A stretch of DNA of 64,000 nucleotides from Chitinophaga sp. HK235 (GTDB taxonomy: Bacteria > Bacteroidota > Bacteroidia > Chitinophagales > Chitinophagaceae): assembly GCF_018255755.1 (NCBI RefSeq), contig NZ_CP073766.1:3968001-4032000 (forward strand), read 5' to 3'. The notes beneath the pieces are model-generated. The model saw nothing but the letters and a program-made list of their open reading frames with translations. It had not been told where the DNA came from and did no database searches. The translations under genes were made by a program, and so were the position numbers. Below, piece after piece: positions 17,702-27,354 of the stretch. Positions within the stretch are counted from its first letter, which is position 1. The number at the start of each line of letters is the position of its first letter.

Positions 17702-18715
17702 CTATCTCCGTGTATCAGGAGCATCAGCAAAATCAAGTGCATCAACGGTTACGAGTTCCGCTATCCTGTTAGATATCCCCACTTCATTATCATACCAGGC
17801 TACCACTTTCACCAGGTTACCAATTACTCTGGTCAGTGCACCATCTATGATGGAGGAATGTGTATTGCCTAATAAATCTGCTGAAACGAAAGGTTCTTCG
17901 GTATATTCCAGTATGCCCTTCAAATCGTTGGCTGCGGCCTGTTTAAGCAATTCGTTGACAGCTGCTGCGGTAGTATTTTTTTTCACAGTGAGGGTAAGCT
18001 CTGCAATAGAGGCATCTATCACGGGCACACGATAGGAAACTCCATCCAGCTTTCCTTTGAGGTCTGGTAATACATCTCCGATAGCTTTGGCTGCGCCGGT
18101 GGTGGTAGGGATGATAGACTGAGTGGCTGCTCTTGCTCTTCTGAAATCCTTATGTGGTCCGTCCTGCAGCATTTGGTCCATGGTGAAAGCATGTACGGTG
18201 CTCATAAAACCGGATTCGATACCCAGCTCTTTGTCGAGCAGAAATAATGGTACGGCAATGCAGTTGGTGGTACAGGAAGCAGTAGATAAAATTTCATCTT
18301 CCGCTGTGATGATATTATCATTTACACCCACCACAATGGTTTTTACCCCTCCGGAAGCGGGCGCGGTGATCAACACTTTGCGGGCGCCGGCGCGGATATG
18401 GGCCTGGGCCTGGTCACGATGGGTGAACCTGCCCGTAGATTCAATGACCATATCTACGTCCAGTTGTTTCCAGGGCAGGTTGGCAGGATCTTTTTCATTA
18501 GTAAGCAGGATCTCTTTTCCGTCAACGATCAGGTGGGTGTTTGTATGCGTAACAGTACCGGGGTATTTACCATGTGCTGTATCATATTTGAAAAGGTGAG
18601 CCAGGATATCAGCAGACATAAGGTCATTGATGGCCACTACTTCTGTGTTTTTATGTTGCAATGCCCGTAACGTCATCCTTCCGATACGGCCAAATCCGTT
18701 GATAGCTATTTTCAT
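17702..18715 (-). CDS. gap: Type I glyceraldehyde-3-phosphate dehydrogenase
   Basis: A 337-residue enzyme, the usual length, starting at MKIAINGFGRIGR (ATG at 18715); codons farther upstream overlap the promoter. It catalyses the NAD-dependent oxidation and phosphorylation of glyceraldehyde 3-phosphate in glycolysis and the reverse step in gluconeogenesis. The NAD fold begins at residue 2; N30-D31 is the pair that favours NAD over NADP. STASCTTNCIAV carries the catalytic Cys148, and His175 lies in STVHAFTMD. It is a single gene with a perfect promoter upstream and a terminator downstream. Confidence 0.96.
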   Translation of the reverse strand: MKIAINGFGRIGRMTLRALQHKNTEVVAINDLMSADILAHLFKYDTAHGKYPGTVTHTNTHLIVDGKEILLTNEKDPANLPWKQLDVDMVIESTGRFTHRDQAQAHIRAGARKVLITAPASGGVKTIVVGVNDNIITAEDEILSTASCTTNCIAVPLFLLDKELGIESGFMSTVHAFTMDQMLQDGPHKDFRRARAATQSIIPTTTGAAKAIGDVLPDLKGKLDGVSYRVPVIDASIAELTLTVKKNTTAAAVNELLKQAAANDLKGILEYTEEPFVSADLLGNTHSSIIDGALTRVIGNLVKVVAWYDNEVGISNRIAELVTVDALDFADAPDTRR

Positions 18716-18740
18716 CGTTTGAACAATTTTGGTTACACTA

Positions 18741-18771
18741 CAAAAGTACCCTGGCAACCACTTGTCTCAAA
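18741..18771 (-). promoter_or_regulatory. Promoter of the GAPDH gene
   Basis: On the minus strand TTTG (18768-18771), exactly 19 bases, then TACTTTTG (18741-18748), a perfect match to the Bacteroidota housekeeping promoter. The leader to ATG at 18715 would be about 20 bases. Confidence 0.82.
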
Positions 18772-18801
18772 TGACGAAAAATATACAATTTCTGCCAACC
18801 G

Positions 18802-19800
18802 CTAAGCATACAGGGCAGTACGGAAAGTGCGGCGATAATCACTGGGGGAAACGGAGAGATGTCTGAGAAATACCCGTCGCATGGAAACCATACCGCCAAG
18901 GCCACATTTTTCTGCGATCTGTTCCATACTGAAGTCGCTTTCTTCGAGGTATTTACGGGCTGTTTCCACCCGTAGCTTTTCTACATATTTGGCGGGGGTA
19001 AGGCCGCTTTCCCGCAGGAAAACGCGGGCAAAATTGCGGGGACTCATATTCATATGTTCGGCCAGGCGTTCTACGCTCAGGTCTTTGTTCAGCTCCTGCA
19101 GCATCCAGGGACGCAGCCTGCCGGCCATGGTATTCGCCAGCTGGTGATTGTCCAGCAGCTCCCCGAATTGTGATTGATAACCAGGTCTTTTCAGGTAGAT
19201 GACCATTTTTTTTGCTACCTGCGCAGCCATTTCCCGGCCATAATCTTCTTCCAGCAGCGCCAGTGCCAGATCAATACCAGAGGCAAGCCCGCCCGACGTA
19301 TATACGTTCCCGTCACGGGTATAAAAAGGGTTGGTATCTACCTTTACAGCAGGGTGCTGTTCCTGAAAGTCCTGACTGTACTGCCAGTGGGTCGTGGCAC
19401 GCCGGCCGTTCAGAATCCCGGCCCTTGCCAGCGCATAGGCTCCGATGCATACAGAGCCTATGCGACGCAGGCTGGGATATATCTTATGTAACCATTCGTA
19501 AAAATCATGGTGGCGATTCTCCAGGAATTCCTTCCCGAGGCCGGCAATCAGCAAAGTATCAATCGGACGGTCCAGGTCGGTGGCTGCTACCGGACATACC
19601 AGCTCCACACCACTCCCCGTTTTCAGATGACCACTATCTGCCGGCGATGCCAGCAGTATTTCATACCCTTCATCTTCGCGCAGGGGATCACTCTGAAGTA
19701 TCTTGCTGGCCTGTGAAAACACATCACAGGGCCCCGCTACATCCAGCAGGGACGTACCTTCCATCGGTACAATCACTATCAGCTTCTTTGCATGAGACAT
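18802..19800 (-). CDS. GlxA family transcriptional regulator (DJ-1/PfpI domain plus AraC HTH)
   Basis: A 332-residue regulator. Residues 1-200 form a DJ-1/PfpI-like domain: KLIVIVPMEGTSLLDVAGP near the start and GSVCIGAYALARAGILNGR with Cys118 at the nucleophile-elbow position, followed by RATTHW. The C-terminal 110 residues are an AraC/XylS double helix-turn-helix with LAEHMNMSPRNFARVFLRES and IAEKCGLGGMVSMRRVFLRH. Proteins of this type respond to small amidic or amine ligands in some species, but the ligand here is unknown. It stands alone between GAPDH and the DUF6493-like gene. Confidence 0.92.
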   Translation of the reverse strand: MSHAKKLIVIVPMEGTSLLDVAGPCDVFSQASKILQSDPLREDEGYEILLASPADSGHLKTGSGVELVCPVAATDLDRPIDTLLIAGLGKEFLENRHHDFYEWLHKIYPSLRRIGSVCIGAYALARAGILNGRRATTHWQYSQDFQEQHPAVKVDTNPFYTRDGNVYTSGGLASGIDLALALLEEDYGREMAAQVAKKMVIYLKRPGYQSQFGELLDNHQLANTMAGRLRPWMLQELNKDLSVERLAEHMNMSPRNFARVFLRESGLTPAKYVEKLRVETARKYLEESDFSMEQIAEKCGLGGMVSMRRVFLRHLSVSPSDYRRTFRTALYA

Positions 19801-19847
19801 GATATCAGGTCTGGTATTTCTTCCCTAAAATTACACAGAAAAATGGG

Positions 19848-22700
19848 CTATTCCTTTGTAACCAGCTGCTGCAGTTGTTTGGCAGTCTTCTTCAGCGTAG
19901 CATTGCCCTCCCATGCGGCCAGCAGCGAAGCAATCACCGGGCTGCTGATACTGCTGCCGTTCAAAGCCAGCACCTCGTTATACACTTCCAGCAGTTTCTT
20001 CAGGTCTTTTACCGGCGTTTCTTCAAAACACTCCAGACAGGCTGTCAGCAATACTTCCAGTGCTTCATTATGCTGCCGGCTGATCTGCATATTGGCGCTG
20101 AGCAGGTCTGTCAACCGCTTTAGTGGTGCCCATGCCACCCGCTGCTGCAGGCCTATTGTCTGCCCCAGGCGCTGACTGCTGATCCGGCCGGAGATGCGGC
20201 TGTTCCAGTATTCGGCCGCGTAGTTCCGTACGGTCTTGTCACCATGCAACATACAAAGGGCCACAAACAGATACATGATATCAGACACAGGAATGTCCAA
20301 TTCATGCAACATCTGAATGCCCTGCATCACTATACTGGTCTCCTGTACCTCATAATAACCGGAAGAACGTTGACAGGACGCCATAATCCGGGCAAGGAAT
20401 ATATCCGGATGATGCGGCATCAGGAGTAAAATACGGGCCACATCAGTAATGGAAACAGACATGTATTTACCTACACCGTTCAGATATTCCTGCAGCAATG
20501 GCGAAGGGCCATTCAGTATTTCAGCTTCAGGAAAAGTTATATCCATCACGGTTTCTTCTGACCAATAACGATCATACTCATGGGTCTTGATGTTATATTC
20601 GCCATATGCCCTGTAGGGCTTTTTCCCGGTCTCCCATTTAAAGCAGCCAGTCAGCAGCTCTCCCGGCAAGCGGTTATACGAAAAACCGGCAAAAGCATCG
20701 TAAACGGTTTCCGGAGCTTTGACAAGACCGACCTGCATCCATGCCGCCTCCAGCGTTAACGGACCTTGAGGCAGGGCCTCCGCATCCAGTAAAAACAGCA
20801 GCAGCCGTTTATATTCATCTTCCGGCAGTTGTTTTACAAGGGCCAGCGCATCGCTGGTGTCCTGCAAAGCACAACGGGAAATAGCTACCTGCAGGTCCAG
20901 CATATCAGGCACTGCCTGCTGTTGCTGGTATTGCTGCAACCGCTGCACCAGTATTACAGGATCTATCCATGCCGGTTGATGGGTAGGAGTAGACAACAAA
21001 GGCAAAGTATCTCCCTGCTTTATTTTGTCCAGCGCCAGCACCATCAGTTTCCGATGGGGTATATAGATGCCGTTCTCTGTACGGGAAGTTTTCCAATGTG
21101 CCAGGTCGGGCAGTTCACGACGCATACGCCACCAGTGCTGCGATTGTTTAATTTCGTTTAGCCGTGCGGTATAGTCTGCGTTAGTATCGGCCATGCATTT
21201 GCCGTAGTTAAGGAAAAAGAGTGACATGGCCACGTCCAGCTGACCGGCAGTACCCGGCGGACGTTTAAAAACAACGGCAGCCCGTTGGAAAGCCGGTTCC
21301 AGCTGCAGCAACACGTCTGTTGTGATAGTTCCCTGTGCAGACAACAACATGGCCGGCAACAGATCGATATGATGAGGGGCGTTGTTTTCAAAAGCCTGAC
21401 TGGCAAAGAATACCAGGTCTTCTGCTCCAATGCGGTTATGTTCTCCGATAAGCGGTAATTGTTCCGTTATCACTTCCGCGGCAATCGTATCTTCCTGCAT
21501 ATCATTGTCCATAAAGTCCTGCAGGGAGTTGCGGGTACTTGTCAGCATACTGCTGCTGTATTGGCCCAGCTGCTCTTTTAAAGCTGCTGATGTTTTATCG
21601 CCCCATTGTAATATCAGTTTGGCAGCTTTCGCCTGCGTATCTTCGTCTTTGGAAAGAAAAGCCTGGCAAAGCTCTATACAGGCCCGCTCCTTTATCTCCG
21701 GATGTTGTTTGCCGGCTTTTTCCAATATCTGAATAGTGGTGACAAGCATGGATTTTTTATCCATAGCAATCACCTGCGGAAGATGATCAAAGAAGGCCTG
21801 ATGATCGAATTTTTTTTCAGCAGATAATATTTTGAGATAGCTCAGGGCTGTGTTCACCGCCTTGCTTTGAGGCGAGTCCAGGGTCAGGAGTAACAACGGT
21901 TGTAACTGTAGTAGTTCGTCCTGAGTGGGTTTCAGTGATATCAACAGGTCCAGAAACCATCCTGTCAGCAACTTGTTAAAGCCTCTGTTGGCGGTGTTCA
22001 GGCATTCCGCCAGCACGCGCATGCGGTCGATTGTTCCATCACCGGTATACCGCAGGATAAGTCCTTTCCAGTTAGGCTCTTCTGTTATACTTTTTTTATT
22101 GGCAACATTCTGCCACCGATCGCTGAAATGTATATTGGATGGATATTCAAAGAGATACCAGAAATGTTCGGACATTGTTTCCGGATATTGAAACAAAGCG
22201 TCGGGGCTGTAATGTGTTCTTTTACCTTCATATACAAAGATGGCCGCAGGCAATCTGTTGGTGATCAGTTGAGGTGTCAGCGTTAGAAACCCGCCAGCAT
22301 GCAGTTCCATCAGTGCAGTATATTTCACATCTCCCGGCAGTATTTCTTTTTCAGCCATTTCCTGCATCCATTCATTGAACCAGTCGGGCACATACCAGGA
22401 AACTATTTGTTCCAGCAGGTTTTCCCGGAAAAGCGTAAAGTGGAAAGAGGTTGCCTGGAAAGCTTTTTTATCATAACAAACGAAAGTCGCGATAGTCAGC
22501 ATGGCAGACTGACGTATGGTTAATCTGGTACGCCAGCTATTGTTGGCTACTGGAACTAGTTCTGTGTAAAAGGTCACTAGTTTGGATAAGGCAGGTCTTA
22601 ACGTCTTCCTTTCTTCCGGCGATAATTTCTGCAGAAAAGGTATTATATCCTGGTCCCTTTCCATGGTCAAAAGCTGCTCCAGTTCTTCCTGGTGTGTCAT
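19848..22700 (-). CDS. Large helical-repeat protein, DUF6493-like
   Basis: A 950-residue soluble protein made almost wholly of alpha-helical pairs, for example LEQLLTMERDQDIIPFLQKL at the start and long HEAT/ARM-like tracts such as IKERACIELCQAFLSKDEDT and AKLILQWGDKTSAALKEQL. It has no signal peptide or membrane segment. I read it as a member of the DUF6493 group that lies next to SWIM zinc-finger genes; this is from memory and not certain. It begins 24 bases after the SWIM gene on the same strand, so the two are almost surely co-transcribed and probably act together. In other bacteria similar pairs are joined by MoxR-type ATPase and VWA-protein genes, which are absent here. Confidence 0.65.
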   Translation of the reverse strand: MTHQEELEQLLTMERDQDIIPFLQKLSPEERKTLRPALSKLVTFYTELVPVANNSWRTRLTIRQSAMLTIATFVCYDKKAFQATSFHFTLFRENLLEQIVSWYVPDWFNEWMQEMAEKEILPGDVKYTALMELHAGGFLTLTPQLITNRLPAAIFVYEGKRTHYSPDALFQYPETMSEHFWYLFEYPSNIHFSDRWQNVANKKSITEEPNWKGLILRYTGDGTIDRMRVLAECLNTANRGFNKLLTGWFLDLLISLKPTQDELLQLQPLLLLTLDSPQSKAVNTALSYLKILSAEKKFDHQAFFDHLPQVIAMDKKSMLVTTIQILEKAGKQHPEIKERACIELCQAFLSKDEDTQAKAAKLILQWGDKTSAALKEQLGQYSSSMLTSTRNSLQDFMDNDMQEDTIAAEVITEQLPLIGEHNRIGAEDLVFFASQAFENNAPHHIDLLPAMLLSAQGTITTDVLLQLEPAFQRAAVVFKRPPGTAGQLDVAMSLFFLNYGKCMADTNADYTARLNEIKQSQHWWRMRRELPDLAHWKTSRTENGIYIPHRKLMVLALDKIKQGDTLPLLSTPTHQPAWIDPVILVQRLQQYQQQQAVPDMLDLQVAISRCALQDTSDALALVKQLPEDEYKRLLLFLLDAEALPQGPLTLEAAWMQVGLVKAPETVYDAFAGFSYNRLPGELLTGCFKWETGKKPYRAYGEYNIKTHEYDRYWSEETVMDITFPEAEILNGPSPLLQEYLNGVGKYMSVSITDVARILLLMPHHPDIFLARIMASCQRSSGYYEVQETSIVMQGIQMLHELDIPVSDIMYLFVALCMLHGDKTVRNYAAEYWNSRISGRISSQRLGQTIGLQQRVAWAPLKRLTDLLSANMQISRQHNEALEVLLTACLECFEETPVKDLKKLLEVYNEVLALNGSSISSPVIASLLAAWEGNATLKKTAKQLQQLVTKE

Positions 22701-22724
22701 GACAATACTTATTTGGGTTAATGA

Positions 22725-24062
22725 TCAATTGGCTTTTTTACGTACAGCGAGAATATGTTTACAGGGGCCACGTTCTCCCTGGTGGCGGGCAAACCAGGTA
22801 CAGGTGCAGCGGGCGTTGTCGCCGTCCAGTGTTACCGTATGCGTGACACCGGAGCCGGCAACCCGTGCTTCCACTTTATCGTACTGTTGATAGATGATCG
22901 CTACTTTATCTTCTGCCAGCAACTGCTCAGCCTCTTTCATGCGGGGATTGAGACTGAGTATCCTGTTGAGTTTAAATGGCAGCCGGCGATAGAAATAATG
23001 GTTATTGTCGGGATCATATCCCAACAGGCCCATAGCGGCCAATCTGGCCGTTAGCTGGTCTATCTGCTCAAAGCTGACCTGTTCCTTTATCGCCAGTAGC
23101 GTAGCATTAAACTCCTGATTGGCATAACCATATTTATCCAGTGCGGCAATCAGGTGGTCCGGCACATCCGCAATCAGCGCGTCCAATGCGGCACCTTCGC
23201 CTGAAAAGCCGCGCCAGGCCTCACGCGACAGGCTCAGACTAAACCGGACATTCCCGAAAACCAGCTGCCAGGTGGTACTTTGCATATCAGGATGAGCAAA
23301 TACCTGCAGCTCATCTGCCAGCGGCAACAACGGCTCCAGCAACCGAAGCCGGTGTACCCCTCCGATACAGATGGCCTGCGCGTTTTTTACCGGGGAAAGC
23401 ACAGGTTTATTATTGCGTACCATCAGGTAATAATCTGCTTTCACGGTGCCGTTGGGCAGTCCCTGAAACAGCTGCCGCAGCTGCACTTTATTGAAGGTAT
23501 ATCGCTGGTCGGATGCCGCCAGGAAGAGTTGCACAGTGGTCAACCCTTTGATCCATTTTATAGGCAGGGGTACTTTCTTTTCGGTGACCATTCCTCCTTC
23601 CTGGTCCTGCAGGCTGATTTCCCGGGCTCCCACCGTGAGCTGCATGGTATCATTACGGCCGATAGCTCCCAACGCGTTTATCATCGGCTGATTAAAATCC
23701 ACGTTCACCGTGCCATTGGCCGGAAAAGAGCCGTTATGGCCGCCCGGCAGCACATCCACCCGCGCATATACGCCCGCACACTGGGAGAAACCTTCAAACC
23801 GCAGTTTGCTGGCTCCGGCTGTCACAATCGGATCTTTTGTAAAGGCCGCCTGCGCAGGCGTCAGCGTAAAACCCGATCGCACCACATTGGCCAGTGTTAT
23901 CAGGCAACGCGCCGTAATATAAGGCTGTTCAAGGGTTCCCTGGAAAAACGAAGGCGCGGCCGTTTTTTCAATTTCACTGTATCCTGCCAGGAAAAGTCCG
24001 GGGGCAGCGCCGGTATGGAGTACAGAAGGGACTGGGTAACGGTACGTAATCACGTCGGACAT
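22725..24062 (-). CDS. SWIM zinc-finger family protein
   Basis: A 445-residue protein whose C-terminus holds a SWIM motif CxCx12CxH: Cys419, Cys421, Cys434 and His436 (CTCTWFARHQGERGPCKH). The beta-rich N-terminal 350 residues include VRSGFTLTPAQAAFTKDPIV and many positions typical of uncharacterised SWIM proteins. SWIM domains bind DNA or protein partners; nothing more can be said of the target. It is the first gene of a two-gene unit with the DUF6493-like gene and has no ATPase partner in the neighbourhood. Confidence 0.85.
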   Translation of the reverse strand: MSDVITYRYPVPSVLHTGAAPGLFLAGYSEIEKTAAPSFFQGTLEQPYITARCLITLANVVRSGFTLTPAQAAFTKDPIVTAGASKLRFEGFSQCAGVYARVDVLPGGHNGSFPANGTVNVDFNQPMINALGAIGRNDTMQLTVGAREISLQDQEGGMVTEKKVPLPIKWIKGLTTVQLFLAASDQRYTFNKVQLRQLFQGLPNGTVKADYYLMVRNNKPVLSPVKNAQAICIGGVHRLRLLEPLLPLADELQVFAHPDMQSTTWQLVFGNVRFSLSLSREAWRGFSGEGAALDALIADVPDHLIAALDKYGYANQEFNATLLAIKEQVSFEQIDQLTARLAAMGLLGYDPDNNHYFYRRLPFKLNRILSLNPRMKEAEQLLAEDKVAIIYQQYDKVEARVAGSGVTHTVTLDGDNARCTCTWFARHQGERGPCKHILAVRKKAN

Positions 24063-24214
24063 GGCATCACTAGTTAACTATAAGCAACTAAATTACAATT
24101 AATTGCCAACTCTCCTATTTTATGTTTAATTTGAATAAATTAGCATGTGGAAACACACCAACGACCTCAAAATAAGGCTACAACTGTATATTGATTTCGA
24201 GAAAACCTACAATT

Positions 24215-25975
24215 ATGTTCCAGGCGTTACTGAGAAGTATTAAATCGCTCACCCAGGCGGGTACGACAGGTCTGTCAGAAGAAGACAGTAAAAATGTCCG
24301 TATCATCAACACGGTATCCCTGTTTACCGCTATATTAGCTATCAGCATAAGTGCTCTATTATATTATCATACTCGATTACTTGGTATACTTATACCTGCT
24401 CAACTTGAAGGTATCAGCTTTCTGATACTTGTCTGGCTGAACAAAAAAGGGGTTTATAGACTTGCCAGGTTGGGAGTGCTCTTCATTTTTTGTGTAACTG
24501 CTTTATACTTCGACATCATATTGGGACAGAATATCAACCTGGCATTGATATGTGTATTTTTGTTCTGTCTTACTTTGCTGGTATATAACGATCCCAAAGA
24601 GCGTCTGATGGGCATATTTATTACTGTGCTGACCTTGTTCTTTATGGAGTTGAACTTCTATAAAAGTTTCTTCCAGCCTTATCAGTTATCAATCAGCAAT
24701 CAGTTTTTTTTAAGATGGACAGCTCTGACCTGTTTTCTTTCTTTTAATGCAATCGTAATTCTCTATTACGTGAAAGATAGAAAAATGTGGTATGACAAGT
24801 TGAAAAGCTATTCCGCTTCACTGGAAGACATGGTACAGCAACTGAAAGCTGCCAATCAGGCGAAACGTGTTTATCTCCGCGAAACAAACCACGAAATCCG
24901 CACCCCGTTAAATGCAATTTTCGGTATCGGACAATTATTGGAAACCAAACTAGCCAACTATGATGGTAGTACAACCAGTTTATGCGAAATACAAGAACTG
25001 GTTACTCACCTGAATTCATCCAGTATTTTTGCAAAAAATATTGTCAACAATGTGTTGGAGTTAAGCAGAATCGAATCTGGTATAAAAGAAAATGTACACA
25101 ATGTTTACTTCCACACAGCCATCTGGATCAGAGAACTGGTACAAATGCATTATTATCTGGCCCGGTCGCAGAAAGTAAAACTGGAGCTAATCATGGACGA
25201 ATCCAGCTTACCCAAAAAACTATTTACTGATAAGATTAAACTTACTCAGATCGTCACCAATATATTATCCAACGCTATTAAATATTCTCAGGAAGATGGG
25301 AAGGTAACGATTCAATTATACCAGGAAGACAATGATTTCTTTATCGTTATCGAAGACCAGGGAAAAGGCATTAGCCCCGAACAACAGGTTACTATATTTG
25401 AGCCATTTGTTACTGCTGGTAATGGTTTTATAGAAGGTACGGGACTTGGTCTTTATATTTCAAGACAACTGGCATTAATGCTGAATGGTAACCTGGAATT
25501 AAGAAGTGAAGAAGGAAAAGGTTCTGTCTTTACCATCAGCCTAAACAATATACAAACCGATGCATCACCGGATAAATCCACTCAGCCCACCGAAGTGTTG
25601 TGTGATCTCAACCGTAAGCGTGTACTGGTAATTGATGATGATAGCATGTCACGGATGATTTTATCCAAATATCTGAGAGAAGCTGGTTGTGAATTATATG
25701 AAGCCGCTGATGGAAAAGATGGGTTAAGCAAAGCCAGGAGTGAAAGGCCGGATTTTATTGTCCTGGACACACAGATGCCAATCATGGATGGTAGAGAGAC
25801 ATTGAAGAATATCCGTCGTGATAGAAATATCAGTCACATCCCCGTCATTATTACATCAGCAGATAGCTTTATGGAATCCCGTAATGAAATGATGGCAGCA
25901 GGAGCTTCTGAATTTATACCCAAACCCATCGAATTCCGGGCCCTGCATCAGGTTTTGAGCAGGATCATACAGTAA
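24215..25975 (+). CDS. Hybrid sensor histidine kinase/response regulator (HK1)
   Basis: The ATG at 24215 gives 586 residues; a TTG eight codons upstream is an alternative. About six membrane helices fill residues 30-187 without a recognised sensor fold. A short coiled coil leads to the HisKA domain with His226 in RETNHEIRTPLNAIF. The ATPase domain has the N box (NILSNAIKYS), a normal G1 box (EDQGKGI) and the G2 box (GTGLGLYIS). A receiver follows with the DD pair in VLVIDDDSM and the acceptor aspartate in IVLDTQMPIMDG. There is no DNA-binding output, so the phosphate must pass elsewhere. Its 3' end overlaps the converging terpene synthase gene by 11 bases. Confidence 0.93.
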   Translation: MFQALLRSIKSLTQAGTTGLSEEDSKNVRIINTVSLFTAILAISISALLYYHTRLLGILIPAQLEGISFLILVWLNKKGVYRLARLGVLFIFCVTALYFDIILGQNINLALICVFLFCLTLLVYNDPKERLMGIFITVLTLFFMELNFYKSFFQPYQLSISNQFFLRWTALTCFLSFNAIVILYYVKDRKMWYDKLKSYSASLEDMVQQLKAANQAKRVYLRETNHEIRTPLNAIFGIGQLLETKLANYDGSTTSLCEIQELVTHLNSSSIFAKNIVNNVLELSRIESGIKENVHNVYFHTAIWIRELVQMHYYLARSQKVKLELIMDESSLPKKLFTDKIKLTQIVTNILSNAIKYSQEDGKVTIQLYQEDNDFFIVIEDQGKGISPEQQVTIFEPFVTAGNGFIEGTGLGLYISRQLALMLNGNLELRSEEGKGSVFTISLNNIQTDASPDKSTQPTEVLCDLNRKRVLVIDDDSMSRMILSKYLREAGCELYEAADGKDGLSKARSERPDFIVLDTQMPIMDGRETLKNIRRDRNISHIPVIITSADSFMESRNEMMAAGASEFIPKPIEFRALHQVLSRIIQ

Positions 25976-26942
25976 CCTGCAACTTATCACCTTTCAGTTC
26001 ACTGGACGGGTGACCATTGGCCTTATATCTTTGTGTGAACAGAAGGGTCCAGTGAAGATAACCATGGATCATCAGCGCCAGGTTTTCCACATAATCCATG
26101 ACAGCTTCCTGATACAAGCCGCAATCAGGCAACTGTAGTCTGAATTGGCAGAATTTTGCCACATCCTGATCATGAATCTTTAATGCCTCTTTATACGCCT
26201 CTTCCATTGTGCATTGGCTGAAATATTCCACCAGTAGAACAATATTCAATACATCGTTCCCTTTTTCCAGGTGAGCACTGAAAAGGTCGTTACACCAGGA
26301 GAGAATCCGGCAAGTTAGCTGCCGCAACTGTTGCAAAACAGGATGTGCTAAAATAGCCCCTGGTATAATAGTACCGGTAATTGCTTCCGCAAAATCCACA
26401 AGTGGATCTACATTTACCGCTTTCTCACGGATTGCATAAAACTCTTCAAAAGAAGGAAAAACAAGGTTTACCCGATAAGGAATTTCCATGCCTACTCCAT
26501 CAAAATAAACGTCCAGACTGTCGCAGAAGCGGTTCATCCATCTTTCATTGGCAAAAGACAATAGCTCTCTTCTCAGCATGGGTAATTCATGATATAAGGC
26601 TGCTGACGTGCCAGTTGAATTTCCGCGCAAAATAGGTAAAGCTATTTCTCTTATCTGTTCAATCTGTTCTACAGTTGCAAACTCAAAACTATCATCAATA
26701 ATGAAGGCCCATAAAAAGAAGCGGCTGATAGCCGTTAATTGTGCTGCGTTCGCTCTTGGAAACATACACCCGGCTGCCAGGCCTACACCGGTATGCATAT
26801 ATTTCTTCTTTACTTTTTCCGGAAGAAAATCATAGTGAGCTTTTATCCATCCTCCTATTTTACTTTCTACTTCTGCTGCATGGGGATTAGTTGCACAGGG
26901 AAAGGGGTACTGCAAAGCAGTAACATCAAATGTTTGTTCCAT
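25965..26942 (-). CDS. Class I terpene synthase
   Basis: A 325-residue enzyme of the length usual for bacterial terpene cyclases, expected to ionise a prenyl diphosphate and cyclise it. All the metal and diphosphate ligands are visible and correctly spaced: the aspartate-rich motif D83-D84-S-F-E87, the NSE triad N218, S222, E226 in NDLFSAHLE, the diphosphate sensor R172 exactly 46 residues before N218, and the C-terminal R305-Y306 pair. The product (sesqui- or diterpene) cannot be predicted by eye. No prenyl-diphosphate synthase or P450 gene adjoins it. It converges on kinase HK1 with an 11-base overlap and is divergent from kinase HK2. Confidence 0.92.
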   Translation of the reverse strand: MEQTFDVTALQYPFPCATNPHAAEVESKIGGWIKAHYDFLPEKVKKKYMHTGVGLAAGCMFPRANAAQLTAISRFFLWAFIIDDSFEFATVEQIEQIREIALPILRGNSTGTSAALYHELPMLRRELLSFANERWMNRFCDSLDVYFDGVGMEIPYRVNLVFPSFEEFYAIREKAVNVDPLVDFAEAITGTIIPGAILAHPVLQQLRQLTCRILSWCNDLFSAHLEKGNDVLNIVLLVEYFSQCTMEEAYKEALKIHDQDVAKFCQFRLQLPDCGLYQEAVMDYVENLALMIHGYLHWTLLFTQRYKANGHPSSELKGDKLQVTV

Positions 26943-27354
26943 TTGGGTAAGTGTTTAATGATTAAATAATTGCATTGCTGGTAAGTGGCATAACATTCAA
27001 ATACAATCTGTGGCCAGGCATTCCGGATCTCCAGTTATATTTTGCAGAAAATAGCTATTTTGGACAAACTCTTGATATAAATACGTATTCTCCCAATATC
27101 GTGGCTGCCACCAGGGGATTCACCGGAAGTAAGCTCGGAAGCAAGAATTAGGCAGATGGTAAGATTAGCAGATAACAATGATGGACGATCAAATGTAGGC
27201 TGGTTCCTGCGGAAAAATAGGGGATTAATCCCCCCTTCTGACAGCTTCTGTTAATCAGCAGTAAACAGGCAGGATATAAAATCCATATAAATTCAACTAT
27301 CAATATAAAAACTTAAATTCGGATGTACTTCTATTCACATAGTGACAAACCATC
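26943..27354. other. 412-base divergent region between terpene synthase and HK2
   Basis: No complete gene. A plus-strand frame without a start is open from 26966 to the TAG at 27149-27151 and reads ...GIPDLQLYFAENSYFGQT..., which looks more protein-like than random and could be the remnant of a gene; I cannot name a family. The remainder is AT-rich and presumably holds the promoters of both flanking genes, but I find no clear TTTG-N19-TAnnTTTG match. Confidence 0.4.
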
